Part shown: positions 14,749 to 21,846 of the stretch, one piece after another
Position numbering within the stretch: position 1 is the stretch's first letter
Layout: each line of letters starts with the position of its first letter
NCBI GenBank assembly: GCA_028287105.1
Contig: JAQBQH010000327.1
Location: 1 to 40,778, forward strand
DNA length: 40,778 nt
Direction of reading: 5' to 3'
From: Myxococcales bacterium
GTDB lineage: Bacteria; Myxococcota_A; Polyangia; Palsa-1104
Made by a program: the position numbers and the translations under genes
The notes under the pieces: model-generated
What the model was told of the DNA's origin: nothing
Database searches by the model: none
Seen by the model: only the letters and a program-made list of their open reading frames with translations

Positions 14749-15267
14749 ATGACCTCGAAGAAGAACCCGAAAAAGATTCGTTTTGCCGTCGGTACATGCG
14801 CGCTCGGATCGGTCCTCGTGGCCGCCACCGACCGCGGAGTCTGCGCCATCCTCCTCGGTGACGACCCGCACGACCTCACGATCGAGCTACAGCGTCGTTT
14901 CGCCCGCGCCACGCTCGTCGGCGGGGAGGCGGCGGTGGAAGCGCTGGCGGCAAAGGTGGTCGCGTTCGTCGAGCTGCCGCGCCAGGAGATCGATCTGCCG
15001 CTCGACGTGCGCGGCACCGCGTTCCAGGAGCGGGTGTGGCAGGCGCTGCGCGCAATCCCGGTCGGTGCCACGGCGAGCTACGCCGATGTCGCCAGCTCCA
15101 TCGGTGCGCCGCGCTCGGTGCGTGCCGTGGCCCAGGCCTGCGCCGCCAACCCGCTCGCCGTGGCGATCCCCTGCCATCGCGTCGTCCGCAGCGACGGTGC
15201 GCTCTCCGGCTATCGCTGGGGCATCGAGCGCAAGCGCGCGCTCCTCGACCGCGAGCGCCGCGCATGA
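14749..15267 (+). CDS. ogt: Methylated-DNA--protein-cysteine S-methyltransferase
   Basis: The 172-aa protein is an O6-alkylguanine-DNA alkyltransferase. The active-site P-C142-H-R-V-V-R is present. The upstream G-T-A-F-Q-E-R-V-W-Q-A-L-R segment (about 89-101) and Y-A-D-V-A-S-S-I-G contribute the helix-turn-helix and DNA-binding part. The enzyme transfers the alkyl group irreversibly to Cys142. It is the size of Ogt, without the Ada N-terminal domain. It overlaps the downstream 2OG-oxygenase gene by ATGA, so the two repair proteins are probably co-translated. Confidence 0.93.
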   Translation: MTSKKNPKKIRFAVGTCALGSVLVAATDRGVCAILLGDDPHDLTIELQRRFARATLVGGEAAVEALAAKVVAFVELPRQEIDLPLDVRGTAFQERVWQALRAIPVGATASYADVASSIGAPRSVRAVAQACAANPLAVAIPCHRVVRSDGALSGYRWGIERKRALLDRERRA

Positions 15268-15959
15268 ACGCCGCCGCCGTCGACTGGGAACGCGTCTCGA
15301 CCGACCTCGACGCCGAGGGCTATGCGGTCGTCGACGCCCTCCTGCCCCCCGCCGAATGCGCCGCGCTCGCCGCCCTCTATGCGAACGAGGATCGCTTCCG
15401 CAGCCGCGTCGTCATGTCCCGCCACGGCTTCGGCCGCGGCGAGTACAAGTACTTCGCCCATCCGCTGCCCGCCCTCGTCGCCGACCTGCGCACGACGCTC
15501 TATCCCCCGCTCGTCCCGATCGCGAACCGCTGGAACAGCGCCATGGGCCTCACCATCCAGTACCCCGACGATCACGCCGCCTTCCTCGAACGCTGCCACG
15601 CCGCCGGCCAGCTCCGCCCCACGCCGCTGCTCTTGCAATACGGCCCCGGCGACTACAACTGCCTGCACCAGGACCTCTACGGCGACCACGTCTTCCCCCT
15701 CCAGGTCGCCATCCTCCTCTCCGCCCCCACCCGCGACTTCACCGGCGGCGAATTCGTCCTCACCGAGCAGCGCCCGCGCATGCAATCACGCCCGATGGTC
15801 CTCCCGCTCCGCGAAGGCGACGCCGCCATCTTCGCCGTCCACCGCCGCCCCATCCAAGGCACCCGCGGCACCTACCGCGTCACCCTCCGCCACGGCGTGA
15901 GCCGCATCCGCTCCGGCCACCGCCACACCCTCGGGATCATCTTCCACGACGCGACCTAA
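15264..15959 (+). CDS. 2OG-Fe(II) oxygenase (Oxygenase_NA family), putative DNA alkylation repair
   Basis: The 231-aa product matches the 2OG-Fe(II) oxygenase family I know as Oxygenase_NA. The triad is H135-x-D137 (N-C-L-H-Q-D-L-Y-G) and H210 (T-L-R-H-G-V-S). Family blocks include F-P-L-Q-V-A-I-L-L-S, T-G-G-E-F-V-L-T-E-Q-R-P-R-M-Q-S-R and R-S-G-H-R-H-T-L-G. The family is described as acting on damaged DNA, much like AlkB. Translational coupling to the alkyltransferase strongly supports a shared role in alkylation damage repair (inference). Confidence 0.9.
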   Translation: MNAAAVDWERVSTDLDAEGYAVVDALLPPAECAALAALYANEDRFRSRVVMSRHGFGRGEYKYFAHPLPALVADLRTTLYPPLVPIANRWNSAMGLTIQYPDDHAAFLERCHAAGQLRPTPLLLQYGPGDYNCLHQDLYGDHVFPLQVAILLSAPTRDFTGGEFVLTEQRPRMQSRPMVLPLREGDAAIFAVHRRPIQGTRGTYRVTLRHGVSRIRSGHRHTLGIIFHDAT

Positions 15960-16192
15960 ACCACCTGCCGCATCAACCACGTCCGCGTCCGTTGCATCAC
16001 ACCATTGACCGCCCGTGCGACTCTCACTCCCAGCCCCTGCATTCCCTTGGACAACGCGCCCCTATCCACCGCCTCCACGATCAAGTGGATATGGTCCTTT
16101 TGAATAGCGTAGTGCACGACCCGAAAGCCCCTCCTTCTCCGCCGCGTACGTCGTGCTCTTCGGCGCACGAAAAAACCGCCCCTTCCACCCAC
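15956..16192 (-). pseudogene. Truncated REP-associated (Y1/IS200-like) transposase remnant
   Basis: Within this 78-aa frame, residues about 22-65 match the core of REP-associated tyrosine transposases: G-F-R-V-V-H-Y-A-I-Q-K-D-H-I-H-L-I-V-E-A, with the H-x-H of the HUH motif, then L-S-K-G-M-Q-G-L-G-V-R-V-A-R-A-V-N. The N-terminal strand and the region that carries the catalytic Tyr and R-Y-H are absent or replaced, so it is inactive. The stop overlaps the end of the convergent oxygenase gene. No flanking REP palindrome was recognised. Confidence 0.75.
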
Positions 16193-16230
16193 TCGACTTT
16201 CGGCTTCACCCGCAGCCGAATCCCTCTCCC

Positions 16231-16266
16231 TACCTCTCCAACTCCACCTACCTCTCCAACTCCACC
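16231..16266. repeat. 18-nt perfect tandem duplication covering a stop codon
   Basis: Two identical adjacent 18-nt units (16231-16248 and 16249-16266) lie at the 3' end of the DUF4920 gene. On the minus strand each unit reads V-E-L-E-R-stop in frame, so the terminal peptide and its TAG are duplicated and the gene ends in a first stop followed by an untranslated copy. This looks like a recent slippage event. Confidence 0.85.
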
Positions 16267-16706
16267 CCTGTCGCCACGATCCTCACCTCCTGCGCACTCC
16301 CATCCTTCCCCTTCTTCCCAAACACGGCCCCCTCTCCCTCCAAATGCGCCACCTCCGCCGCCGCGATCGTCTTGACCCCGACCACGCCCTCGACCCGCGC
16401 CTTCGCCCCCGCCGCATCCGTCGGCACGAAGAATCCATAGTCCTTGAACGTCACCCTGCACCCCGCCGTGCCCTTCTCCGCCGACGGCGCCAGCTCCATC
16501 CAGCACCCCTTCCGCGTGCACGCCGCGCGCACCATCCCCTCGACCACGACCGTCTTGCCCTCGTACCCCTCCGGCTTCGCCAACAACGCAGCAACCTTCA
16601 CGGGCGCCGCCTTGAGCGCCACGCCGGCGCCGTGCTTTGTCACCGCCGCGCCAGCCACCGTCGATATCGCGAGCAGACCGCCGACCATCCATGCATTCCA
16701 ATTCAT
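16248..16706 (-). CDS. DUF4920 family exported protein
   Basis: The 152-aa protein starts at the ATG at 16706 (M-N-W-N-A-W-M-V); a TTG six nt earlier is possible. A hydrophobic N-terminal segment (residues about 6-22) suggests export or a membrane anchor. The core has V-V-V-E-G-M-V-R-A-A-C63-x4-C68-W-M-E-L and F-K-D-Y-G-F-F-V-P at about 87-95, the features of DUF4920, an OB-like domain of unknown function. The conserved G-C-W-M suggests metal binding (speculative). The tail carries the duplicated V-E-L-E-R-stop unit. Confidence 0.85.
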   Translation of the reverse strand: MNWNAWMVGGLLAISTVAGAAVTKHGAGVALKAAPVKVAALLAKPEGYEGKTVVVEGMVRAACTRKGCWMELAPSAEKGTAGCRVTFKDYGFFVPTDAAGAKARVEGVVGVKTIAAAEVAHLEGEGAVFGKKGKDGSAQEVRIVATGVELER

Positions 16707-16748
16707 GGACAAAAACGTACCACCGGGCGCAGCCCAAGTCTCAGCGGC

Positions 16749-16777
16749 TTGACATAGACTAAACGGTCAACTATTTT
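16749..16777 (+). promoter_or_regulatory. Promoter of the efflux-linked TetR gene
   Basis: TTGACA (16749-16754) and TATTTT (16772-16777) are 17 nt apart, a strong sigma-70-type promoter. Transcription would start close to the ATG at 16785, so the mRNA may be leaderless or nearly so; no ribosome site fits in between. The operator palindrome 16757-16781 covers the spacer and the -10 box. Confidence 0.7.
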
Positions 16778-16781
16778 AGTC
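16757..16781. promoter_or_regulatory. TetR operator 1 (autoregulatory)
   Basis: GACTAAA (16757-16763) and TTTAGTC (16775-16781) form a perfect 7-bp inverted repeat around 11 nt. The left 20 nt (16757-16776) recur with 17 of 20 matches at 17433-17452 in front of the RND permease. An inner GAC-N6-GTC is also shared. The position over the -10 box predicts repression of the TetR gene by its own product. Confidence 0.7.
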
Positions 16782-16784
16782 GGC

Positions 16785-17408
16785 ATGGGACGGGTGAGCG
16801 ACGCACGCGACCGGATGATCGACGCCACCATCGATCTGATTCGTCGCGCCAGCTATAGCAGCGTGACCGTCGACGCGATCTGCGACGTCGCCAAGGTCAA
16901 GAAGGGCAGCTTCTACCACTTCTTCAAGTCCAAGGACGATCTGGTGGTCGCCGCCCTCGAGACCCACTGGGAGAAGCGCCGGCCGGAGCTCGATCAGCTC
17001 TTCTCGCCCGTGCACGCGCCGCTCGACCGCCTCCGTAACTATTTCGCCTCGGTATTCGAGAAGCAGACCGACCTCAGGAAGAAGTACGGTCACTTCGTCG
17101 GCTGCCTCTACTCGTCGGTGGGCGCCGGCGTGAGCGAGGCCAGCCCCGAGATTCGCAAGCACGTGCAGCAGATCCTGTCGAACTATCAGCGCTACTACGA
17201 GAGCGCCCTCCGCGACGCGCAGGCGCGCGGCCAGATCCGCGTCGACGACATCCCCGGCAAGGCGCAATCGCTGTTCGCCTTCATGGAGGGCGTACTGAGC
17301 CAGGCGCGCATCCACGACGATCCACAGGTGGTTCAGAACCTGGGCGACAACGCACTCCGCTTCCTCGGGCTGTCCGAGGCCTCGGCGCCGACCGCGTCGA
17401 CACGCTAG
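16785..17408 (+). CDS. TetR/AcrR family repressor of the RND efflux operon
   Basis: The 207-aa protein has an N-terminal TetR DNA-binding domain (residues about 8-55: S-V-T-V-D-A-I-C-D-V-A-K-V-K-K-G-S-F-Y-H-F-F-K-S-K-D-D-L) and a helical effector domain with Y-G-H-F-V-G-C-L-Y near residue 102. Such proteins dimerise and release DNA upon ligand binding. The gene lies 66 nt before the RND permease on the same strand, and matching operator-like sequences precede both. It therefore likely represses itself and the efflux operon (inference). Confidence 0.9.
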   Translation: MGRVSDARDRMIDATIDLIRRASYSSVTVDAICDVAKVKKGSFYHFFKSKDDLVVAALETHWEKRRPELDQLFSPVHAPLDRLRNYFASVFEKQTDLRKKYGHFVGCLYSSVGAGVSEASPEIRKHVQQILSNYQRYYESALRDAQARGQIRVDDIPGKAQSLFAFMEGVLSQARIHDDPQVVQNLGDNALRFLGLSEASAPTASTR

Positions 17409-17432
17409 GACCCTTTTTTTGGACACTTACTT

Positions 17433-17452
17433 GACGAAACAGTCATCTATTT
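17433..17452. promoter_or_regulatory. TetR operator 2 in front of the RND operon
   Basis: GACGAAACAGTCATCTATTT differs from 16757-16776 at three of 20 positions and lies 22 nt before the permease ATG. It contains TGAC-N6-GTCA (17432-17445). A clean -35/-10 pair is not obvious, so the promoter itself is uncertain. It is the likely control point for the tripartite pump. Confidence 0.65.
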
Positions 17453-17474
17453 GGGACGAGCGGGAGGCCGGCCG

Positions 17475-19886
17475 ATGTGGATCGTAGAGCTAGCCCTACG
17501 CAGGCCGTACACCATCGCCGTGATGTCGATCCTCATCCTGGTGATGGGGATCCTCTCCTTGACCCGCATGGTGGTCGACATCTTTCCGCCCATCGACATT
17601 CCCGTCGTCGCGGTGGTGTGGGCCTATCCCGGCCTGCCGGCCGAGGACATGGAGCGGCGCGTGGTGCTCATCAGCGAGCGCGCCTATTCGACGACGGTCA
17701 ACGGCATCGAGCGTATCGAGTCGCAGTCGATCCCCGGCGTCGGCCTGCTCAAGGTCTACTTCCAGCCGGGCGCCGACATCGGCGCCGCCATCGCGCAGAT
17801 CTCGTCGGTCTCGTCGACCATCCTGCGCATCGCGCCGCCCGGGATGAATCCGCCCAACGTCATCCAGTTCAACGCGTCCAACGTGCCGGTCGCGCAGATC
17901 ACCGCCTCGAGCAGCACGCTGCCCGAGGAGAAGATCTTCGACTACGGCCTCAACTTCATCCGCGTGCGGCTCTTCACCATCCCGGGCCTCTCGTCGCCGG
18001 CGCCGTTCGGCGGCAAGCAGCGCCAGGTCAACGTCGACATCGATCCGCAGGCCACCGCGGCCAAGGGGCTCTCCCCTTCGGACGTCGTCACCGCGCTCAC
18101 CGCGTCGAACATCATCCTGCCCGCCGGCACCGCGCGCATCGCCGACCGCGAATACAACGTCGTCATGAACTCGTCGCCGTCGGTGGTGGCGCAGTTCGCC
18201 TCCATCCCGATCAAGATCGTCGGCGGCGTCCCCATCACCATCGGTGACGTCGCCAAGGTGAGCGACGCCTACGCCGACCAGACCAACATCGTCCGCGTCA
18301 ACGGCCACCGCGCCACCTATATGGCCATCCTGAAGCACGCCGATGCCTCGACGCTCGCCGTCGTCGACGCCACGCGCGACGCCTTGCCGCAGATCAAGGC
18401 CGCCGCCCCCGATGGCCTCGACCTCAGGCTCGACTTCGATCAGTCGGTGTTCGTGCGCGGCGCCATCAAGAGCGTCCTTCGCGAAGCGGTGATCTCGTCG
18501 TTTTTGGTCTCGCTCATGATCGGCCTCTTCCTCGGCAGCTGGCGCTCGGTGGTCATCGTCTGCACCTCGATCCCGCTGGCCATCTTCTCCGCCGTCATCG
18601 GGCTCAAGCTCACCGGCCACACCATCAACATCATGACGCTGGGCGGGCTCTCGCTCGCCATCGGCATGCTCGTCGACGACGCCACCGTCGAGGTCGAGAA
18701 CATCCACCGCAACCGCGGCGAGGGCAAGCCGCTCACGGTCGCCATCCTCGACGGCGCGCGACAGATCGCGGTGCCGGCCATCGTCGCCACGCTGGCCATC
18801 TGCATCGTCTTCTTCCCCGTCGTGCTCCTGGTCGGCCCGGCCAAGTTTCTCTTCATGCCTTTGGCGCTCGCAGTCGTGTTGGCCATGATGGCCTCCTATC
18901 TCCTGTCGCGGACGCTGGTACCGACGCTCTCGCGCCTGCTCATGGCGTCCGAACGGCACGGCGCGCCCGACGATCACGCCGGTCGCTGGACCCGCTTCGC
19001 CCACCGCTTCAACGAGCGCCGCGACGCCGGCTTCGAGCGGGTCCAGAACGCCTACGGCCGCGCGCTCTCTCTGCTGCTCGCGCACCGTCGCTTCGTCATC
19101 GCCAGCGCCGGGCTCATCTCGGTCGCTTCGTTCGCGCTGGTGTGGGTCATCGGCACCGACTTCTTCCCGTCGGTGGATGCCGGCCTCATGAAGCTGCACT
19201 TCCGCGCGCCGTCGGGCACCCGCATCGAAGAGACCGAGAAGCTGGTCGGCCGCGTCGAGCAGCGCATCCGCGACGTCGTCCCCGCCGGTGAGCTCGAGAC
19301 CATCAACGACATGATCGGCGTGCCCATCTACTACAACCTCGCCTTCGTGCAGACCGACAACGTCGGCGGCATGGACGCCGACATCCTCGTCGCGCTCAAG
19401 GAGCACCACCACCCGACCGAGGGCTACATGCGCACCCTGCGCAAGGTGCTCGCCGACGAGTTCCCCGGCTCGAGCTTCTACTTCCAGCCCGCCGACATCG
19501 TCAGCCAGGTGCTCAACTTCGGTCTCTCGGCGCCGATCGACGTGCAGATCGAGGGGGCCAATCTGGCGGTGACGGCCCAGGTGGCGCGCTCGCTGCGCGA
19601 CAAGCTGCGCGAGATCCCGGGCACGGCCGACGTTCACGTGCAGCAGGTGCTCGACTACCCGACCCTTCACCTCGACGTCGACCGCGTGCGCGCCGCGCAA
19701 CTCGGGCTGTCGCAGCGCGACGTCGCCAATTCGCTGCTCATCTCGCTGTCGTCCTCGTCGGGCGTGGCGCCGTCGTACTTTCTCAACCCGCAGAACAACG
19801 TCAACTACTCGGTCGTGGTCAAGACGCCGCTGACGCGCATGGCGACGGTGCCGTCGCTGCTCGGCACGCCGCTGACGCCGCCGTAG
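17475..19886 (+). CDS. RND efflux permease, N-terminal part, ended by in-frame TAG
   Basis: These 803 codons encode most of an inner-membrane RND (HAE1/MdtB-like) proton-driven drug exporter. Visible are TM1 (I-A-V-M-S-I-L-I-L-V-M-G), the first periplasmic domain, TM2-6 with the proton-relay pair Asp401-Asp402 in G-M-L-V-D-D-A-T-V-E-V-E-N, TM7 (about 545-560) and much of the second periplasmic domain. The ATG at 17475 after GGGAGG gives the family start M-W-I-V-E-L-A-L; an in-frame TTG at 17451 overlaps the operator. The TAG at 19884-19886 stands where a sense codon is expected (CAG to TAG would suffice). The frame continues intact afterwards. Confidence 0.88.
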   Translation: MWIVELALRRPYTIAVMSILILVMGILSLTRMVVDIFPPIDIPVVAVVWAYPGLPAEDMERRVVLISERAYSTTVNGIERIESQSIPGVGLLKVYFQPGADIGAAIAQISSVSSTILRIAPPGMNPPNVIQFNASNVPVAQITASSSTLPEEKIFDYGLNFIRVRLFTIPGLSSPAPFGGKQRQVNVDIDPQATAAKGLSPSDVVTALTASNIILPAGTARIADREYNVVMNSSPSVVAQFASIPIKIVGGVPITIGDVAKVSDAYADQTNIVRVNGHRATYMAILKHADASTLAVVDATRDALPQIKAAAPDGLDLRLDFDQSVFVRGAIKSVLREAVISSFLVSLMIGLFLGSWRSVVIVCTSIPLAIFSAVIGLKLTGHTINIMTLGGLSLAIGMLVDDATVEVENIHRNRGEGKPLTVAILDGARQIAVPAIVATLAICIVFFPVVLLVGPAKFLFMPLALAVVLAMMASYLLSRTLVPTLSRLLMASERHGAPDDHAGRWTRFAHRFNERRDAGFERVQNAYGRALSLLLAHRRFVIASAGLISVASFALVWVIGTDFFPSVDAGLMKLHFRAPSGTRIEETEKLVGRVEQRIRDVVPAGELETINDMIGVPIYYNLAFVQTDNVGGMDADILVALKEHHHPTEGYMRTLRKVLADEFPGSSFYFQPADIVSQVLNFGLSAPIDVQIEGANLAVTAQVARSLRDKLREIPGTADVHVQQVLDYPTLHLDVDRVRAAQLGLSQRDVANSLLISLSSSSGVAPSYFLNPQNNVNYSVVVKTPLTRMATVPSLLGTPLTPP

Positions 19887-19964
19887 GCCGGCGCGCTGAC
19901 GCAGCTCAACGGCATCGCCGGGCCGCTGGCGCTGCCGTCGGCCGCGACGCAGACGCTGTCGAAC

Positions 19965-20735
19965 GTGGCGACGCTGACGCCCGAGGTGCGCGCCAGCCTC
20001 CTCAGCCACTACACGGTGCAGCGGGTGCTCGACGTCGCCGCCAGCCTCGACGGGCGCGACCTCGGCGCGGTCTCGCAGGACATCGAAAAGAAGATCAAGG
20101 AGCTCGGCCCCCTGCCCAAGGGCGTCAAGATCAAGCTGCGCGGCCAGAACGAGGTCATGGACGCCTCGTTCCGCATGCTCGGCCTCGGCCTGATCCTCGC
20201 CGTCGTCCTCGTCTACTGCCTCATGGTGGTGCTGTTCCAGTCGTGGATCGATCCGCTGCTCATCATGGTAGCGGTGCCAGGCGCGCTCGTCGGCATCTTG
20301 TGGATGCTGGCTATCACGCACACCACGCTCAACGTCGAGTCGATGATGGGCGCGATCATGGCGGTCGGCATCGCCGTGTCGAATTCGATCTTGCTCGTCA
20401 ACTTCGCCAACGACCTGCGCACCGAGCAGAATCTCGGCGCGCTCGAGGCGGCGCTGGAAGCCGGCAAGACGCGGCTGCGCCCCGTGCTCATGACCGCGCT
20501 GGCGATGATCATCGGCATGGTGCCGATGGCGCTGGCGCTCGGCGAGGCCGGCGAGCAGAACGCGCCGCTCGGTCGCGCCGTCATCGGCGGCCTCTTGATG
20601 GCGACGTTCGTGACGCTGTTCGTGGTGCCGGTCGTCTATTCGATCCTGCGCACCAAGCTACCGGAGAAACATCTGCTCGAGGAGCGGTTCCAGCGCGAGA
20701 AGGCGGGCGCGGAGCCGGGAGGATCGCATGCGTAA
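19965..20735 (+). CDS. RND efflux permease, C-terminal part after the in-frame TAG
   Basis: The same frame resumes directly after the TAG at 19887 and stays open to 20735 (282 codons). The first possible restart is the GTG at 19965, giving 256 aa. It encodes the rest of the second periplasmic domain and TM8-12 of the RND transporter (M-L-G-L-G-L-I-L-A-V-V-L-V-Y, A-V-G-I-A-V-S-N-S-I-L-L-V-N, L-M-T-A-L-A-M-I-I-G-M-V-P-M-A). No ribosome site precedes the GTG. The two parts together give about 1086 residues, close to the usual 1030-1060. The protein is functional only if the stop is read through, is a sequence error, or the halves can assemble. Confidence 0.8.
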   Translation: MATLTPEVRASLLSHYTVQRVLDVAASLDGRDLGAVSQDIEKKIKELGPLPKGVKIKLRGQNEVMDASFRMLGLGLILAVVLVYCLMVVLFQSWIDPLLIMVAVPGALVGILWMLAITHTTLNVESMMGAIMAVGIAVSNSILLVNFANDLRTEQNLGALEAALEAGKTRLRPVLMTALAMIIGMVPMALALGEAGEQNAPLGRAVIGGLLMATFVTLFVVPVVYSILRTKLPEKHLLEERFQREKAGAEPGGSHA

Positions 20736-21846
20736 GAGTCGACCGACAGGGCTGTATCTATTGGGTGTCGCCGGCGTGCTGGCGACGATGGTCGGCGTGG
20801 GGGTGATCTGGAACGGGCGCACCGCGTCGGCGCGCGCCGAGGCGGAGACGCGGAGGGCCGAGGTGTCGGCCGGACCGCGGGTGGAGCTGGCGAGCGCCAA
20901 GATGTCGTCGCCGCTGAGGCGCATCGAGCTGCAGGGCGAGGCGCGTCCCTTCGCCAGCGTCACGCTCTACGCCAAGGTGAGCGGCTACCTGAAGCAGATG
21001 CTCGTCGACAAGGGCGACCACGTGCGCGCCAACCAGACGGTGGCGGTGATCCAGTCGCAGGAGCTCGACCAGCAATATGACGCCGCGGTGGCCGACGCCA
21101 AGTACAAGCAGGCGGAGGCGCGCCGCGCGGCGTCGCTGGCGGGCCCTGGGGTGATCTCGGCGCGGCAGGCGGAGCTCGAGGAGAGCCAGGCCCACGTGGC
21201 CACGGCGCAGGTGGCGGCGCTCGAGACGCAGCGCTCGTATCAGACGCTGCGCGCGCCCTTTGCCGGCACGGTGACGGCGCGCTTCGCCGATCCGGGCGCG
21301 CTCGTGCAGAGCGCCGCCAATGCGCAGACCGGCGCTTTGCCGGTCGTGACCATCTCGCAGATCGATCGCCTGCGCGTCTACGTCTACGTCGACCAGCGCG
21401 ACGCTGCCTTCGTGCACGTCGGGGACGCCGCCGAGGTGCAGGTGCCCGATCGGCCCGAGGCGAAGCGCATCGGCAAGGTGGCGCGGCTCGCCAGTGAGCT
21501 CGATCCCAAGACTCGCATGATGCTCGTCGAGGTCGACATCGATAACGCCCAGGCCGACATCGTCGCCGGCAGCTTCGTGCAGGTGGTGCTGTCGATCGTG
21601 GCACCGCGCCGCGTCGAGATCCCGGCCGCCGCCATGGTCATTCGCGACCACAAGCAGTTCGTCGCCGTGGTCAACGACGGGGTCGTCGCGTTCCGCCCCG
21701 TCCAGGTCACCGACGACGACGGCGCGCTGGTACGCCTCGAGCGCGGATTGAAAGAGGGCGAGCACGTGGCGCTCAACCTCGGCGACTCGGTGGCCGAGGG
21801 CGCGCGTGTCCGCCCCGTCGAGGAAGGCCATGCCGCGGCTCGTTGA
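20728..21846 (+). CDS. RND periplasmic adaptor (membrane fusion protein)
   Basis: The 372-aa AcrA/HlyD-type adaptor has an N-terminal membrane segment (residues about 8-28). The first lipoyl half is A-K-V-S-G-Y-L-K-Q-M-L-V-D-K-G-D-H-V (about 82-99). A helical hairpin with E-A-R-R-A-A-S and E-L-E-E-S-Q-A-H follows, then the second lipoyl half R-A-P-F-A-G-T-V-T-A-R (about 174-184), a beta-barrel and a membrane-proximal domain. It bridges permease and outer-membrane channel. The start overlaps the permease stop by 8 nt, so its translation may depend on ribosomes finishing the permease; a premature TAG upstream could weaken it. Confidence 0.92.
   Translation: MRKSRPTGLYLLGVAGVLATMVGVGVIWNGRTASARAEAETRRAEVSAGPRVELASAKMSSPLRRIELQGEARPFASVTLYAKVSGYLKQMLVDKGDHVRANQTVAVIQSQELDQQYDAAVADAKYKQAEARRAASLAGPGVISARQAELEESQAHVATAQVAALETQRSYQTLRAPFAGTVTARFADPGALVQSAANAQTGALPVVTISQIDRLRVYVYVDQRDAAFVHVGDAAEVQVPDRPEAKRIGKVARLASELDPKTRMMLVEVDIDNAQADIVAGSFVQVVLSIVAPRRVEIPAAAMVIRDHKQFVAVVNDGVVAFRPVQVTDDDGALVRLERGLKEGEHVALNLGDSVAEGARVRPVEEGHAAAR

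Noticed and set aside
14783-16375. 530-codon plus-strand open frame across Ogt and the oxygenase
   Set aside because: Pro/Arg/Ser-rich out-of-frame translation of two clear repair genes.
17328-17345. GGTTCAGAACC as a second LexA-like palindrome
   Set aside because: It lies inside the TetR coding region, and its half-site order and spacing do not match the box at 10166.
17496-20321. 941-codon open frame on the minus strand over the RND permease
   Set aside because: It is the antisense shadow of a high-GC coding sequence, rich in Asp/Arg/His, without family motifs.
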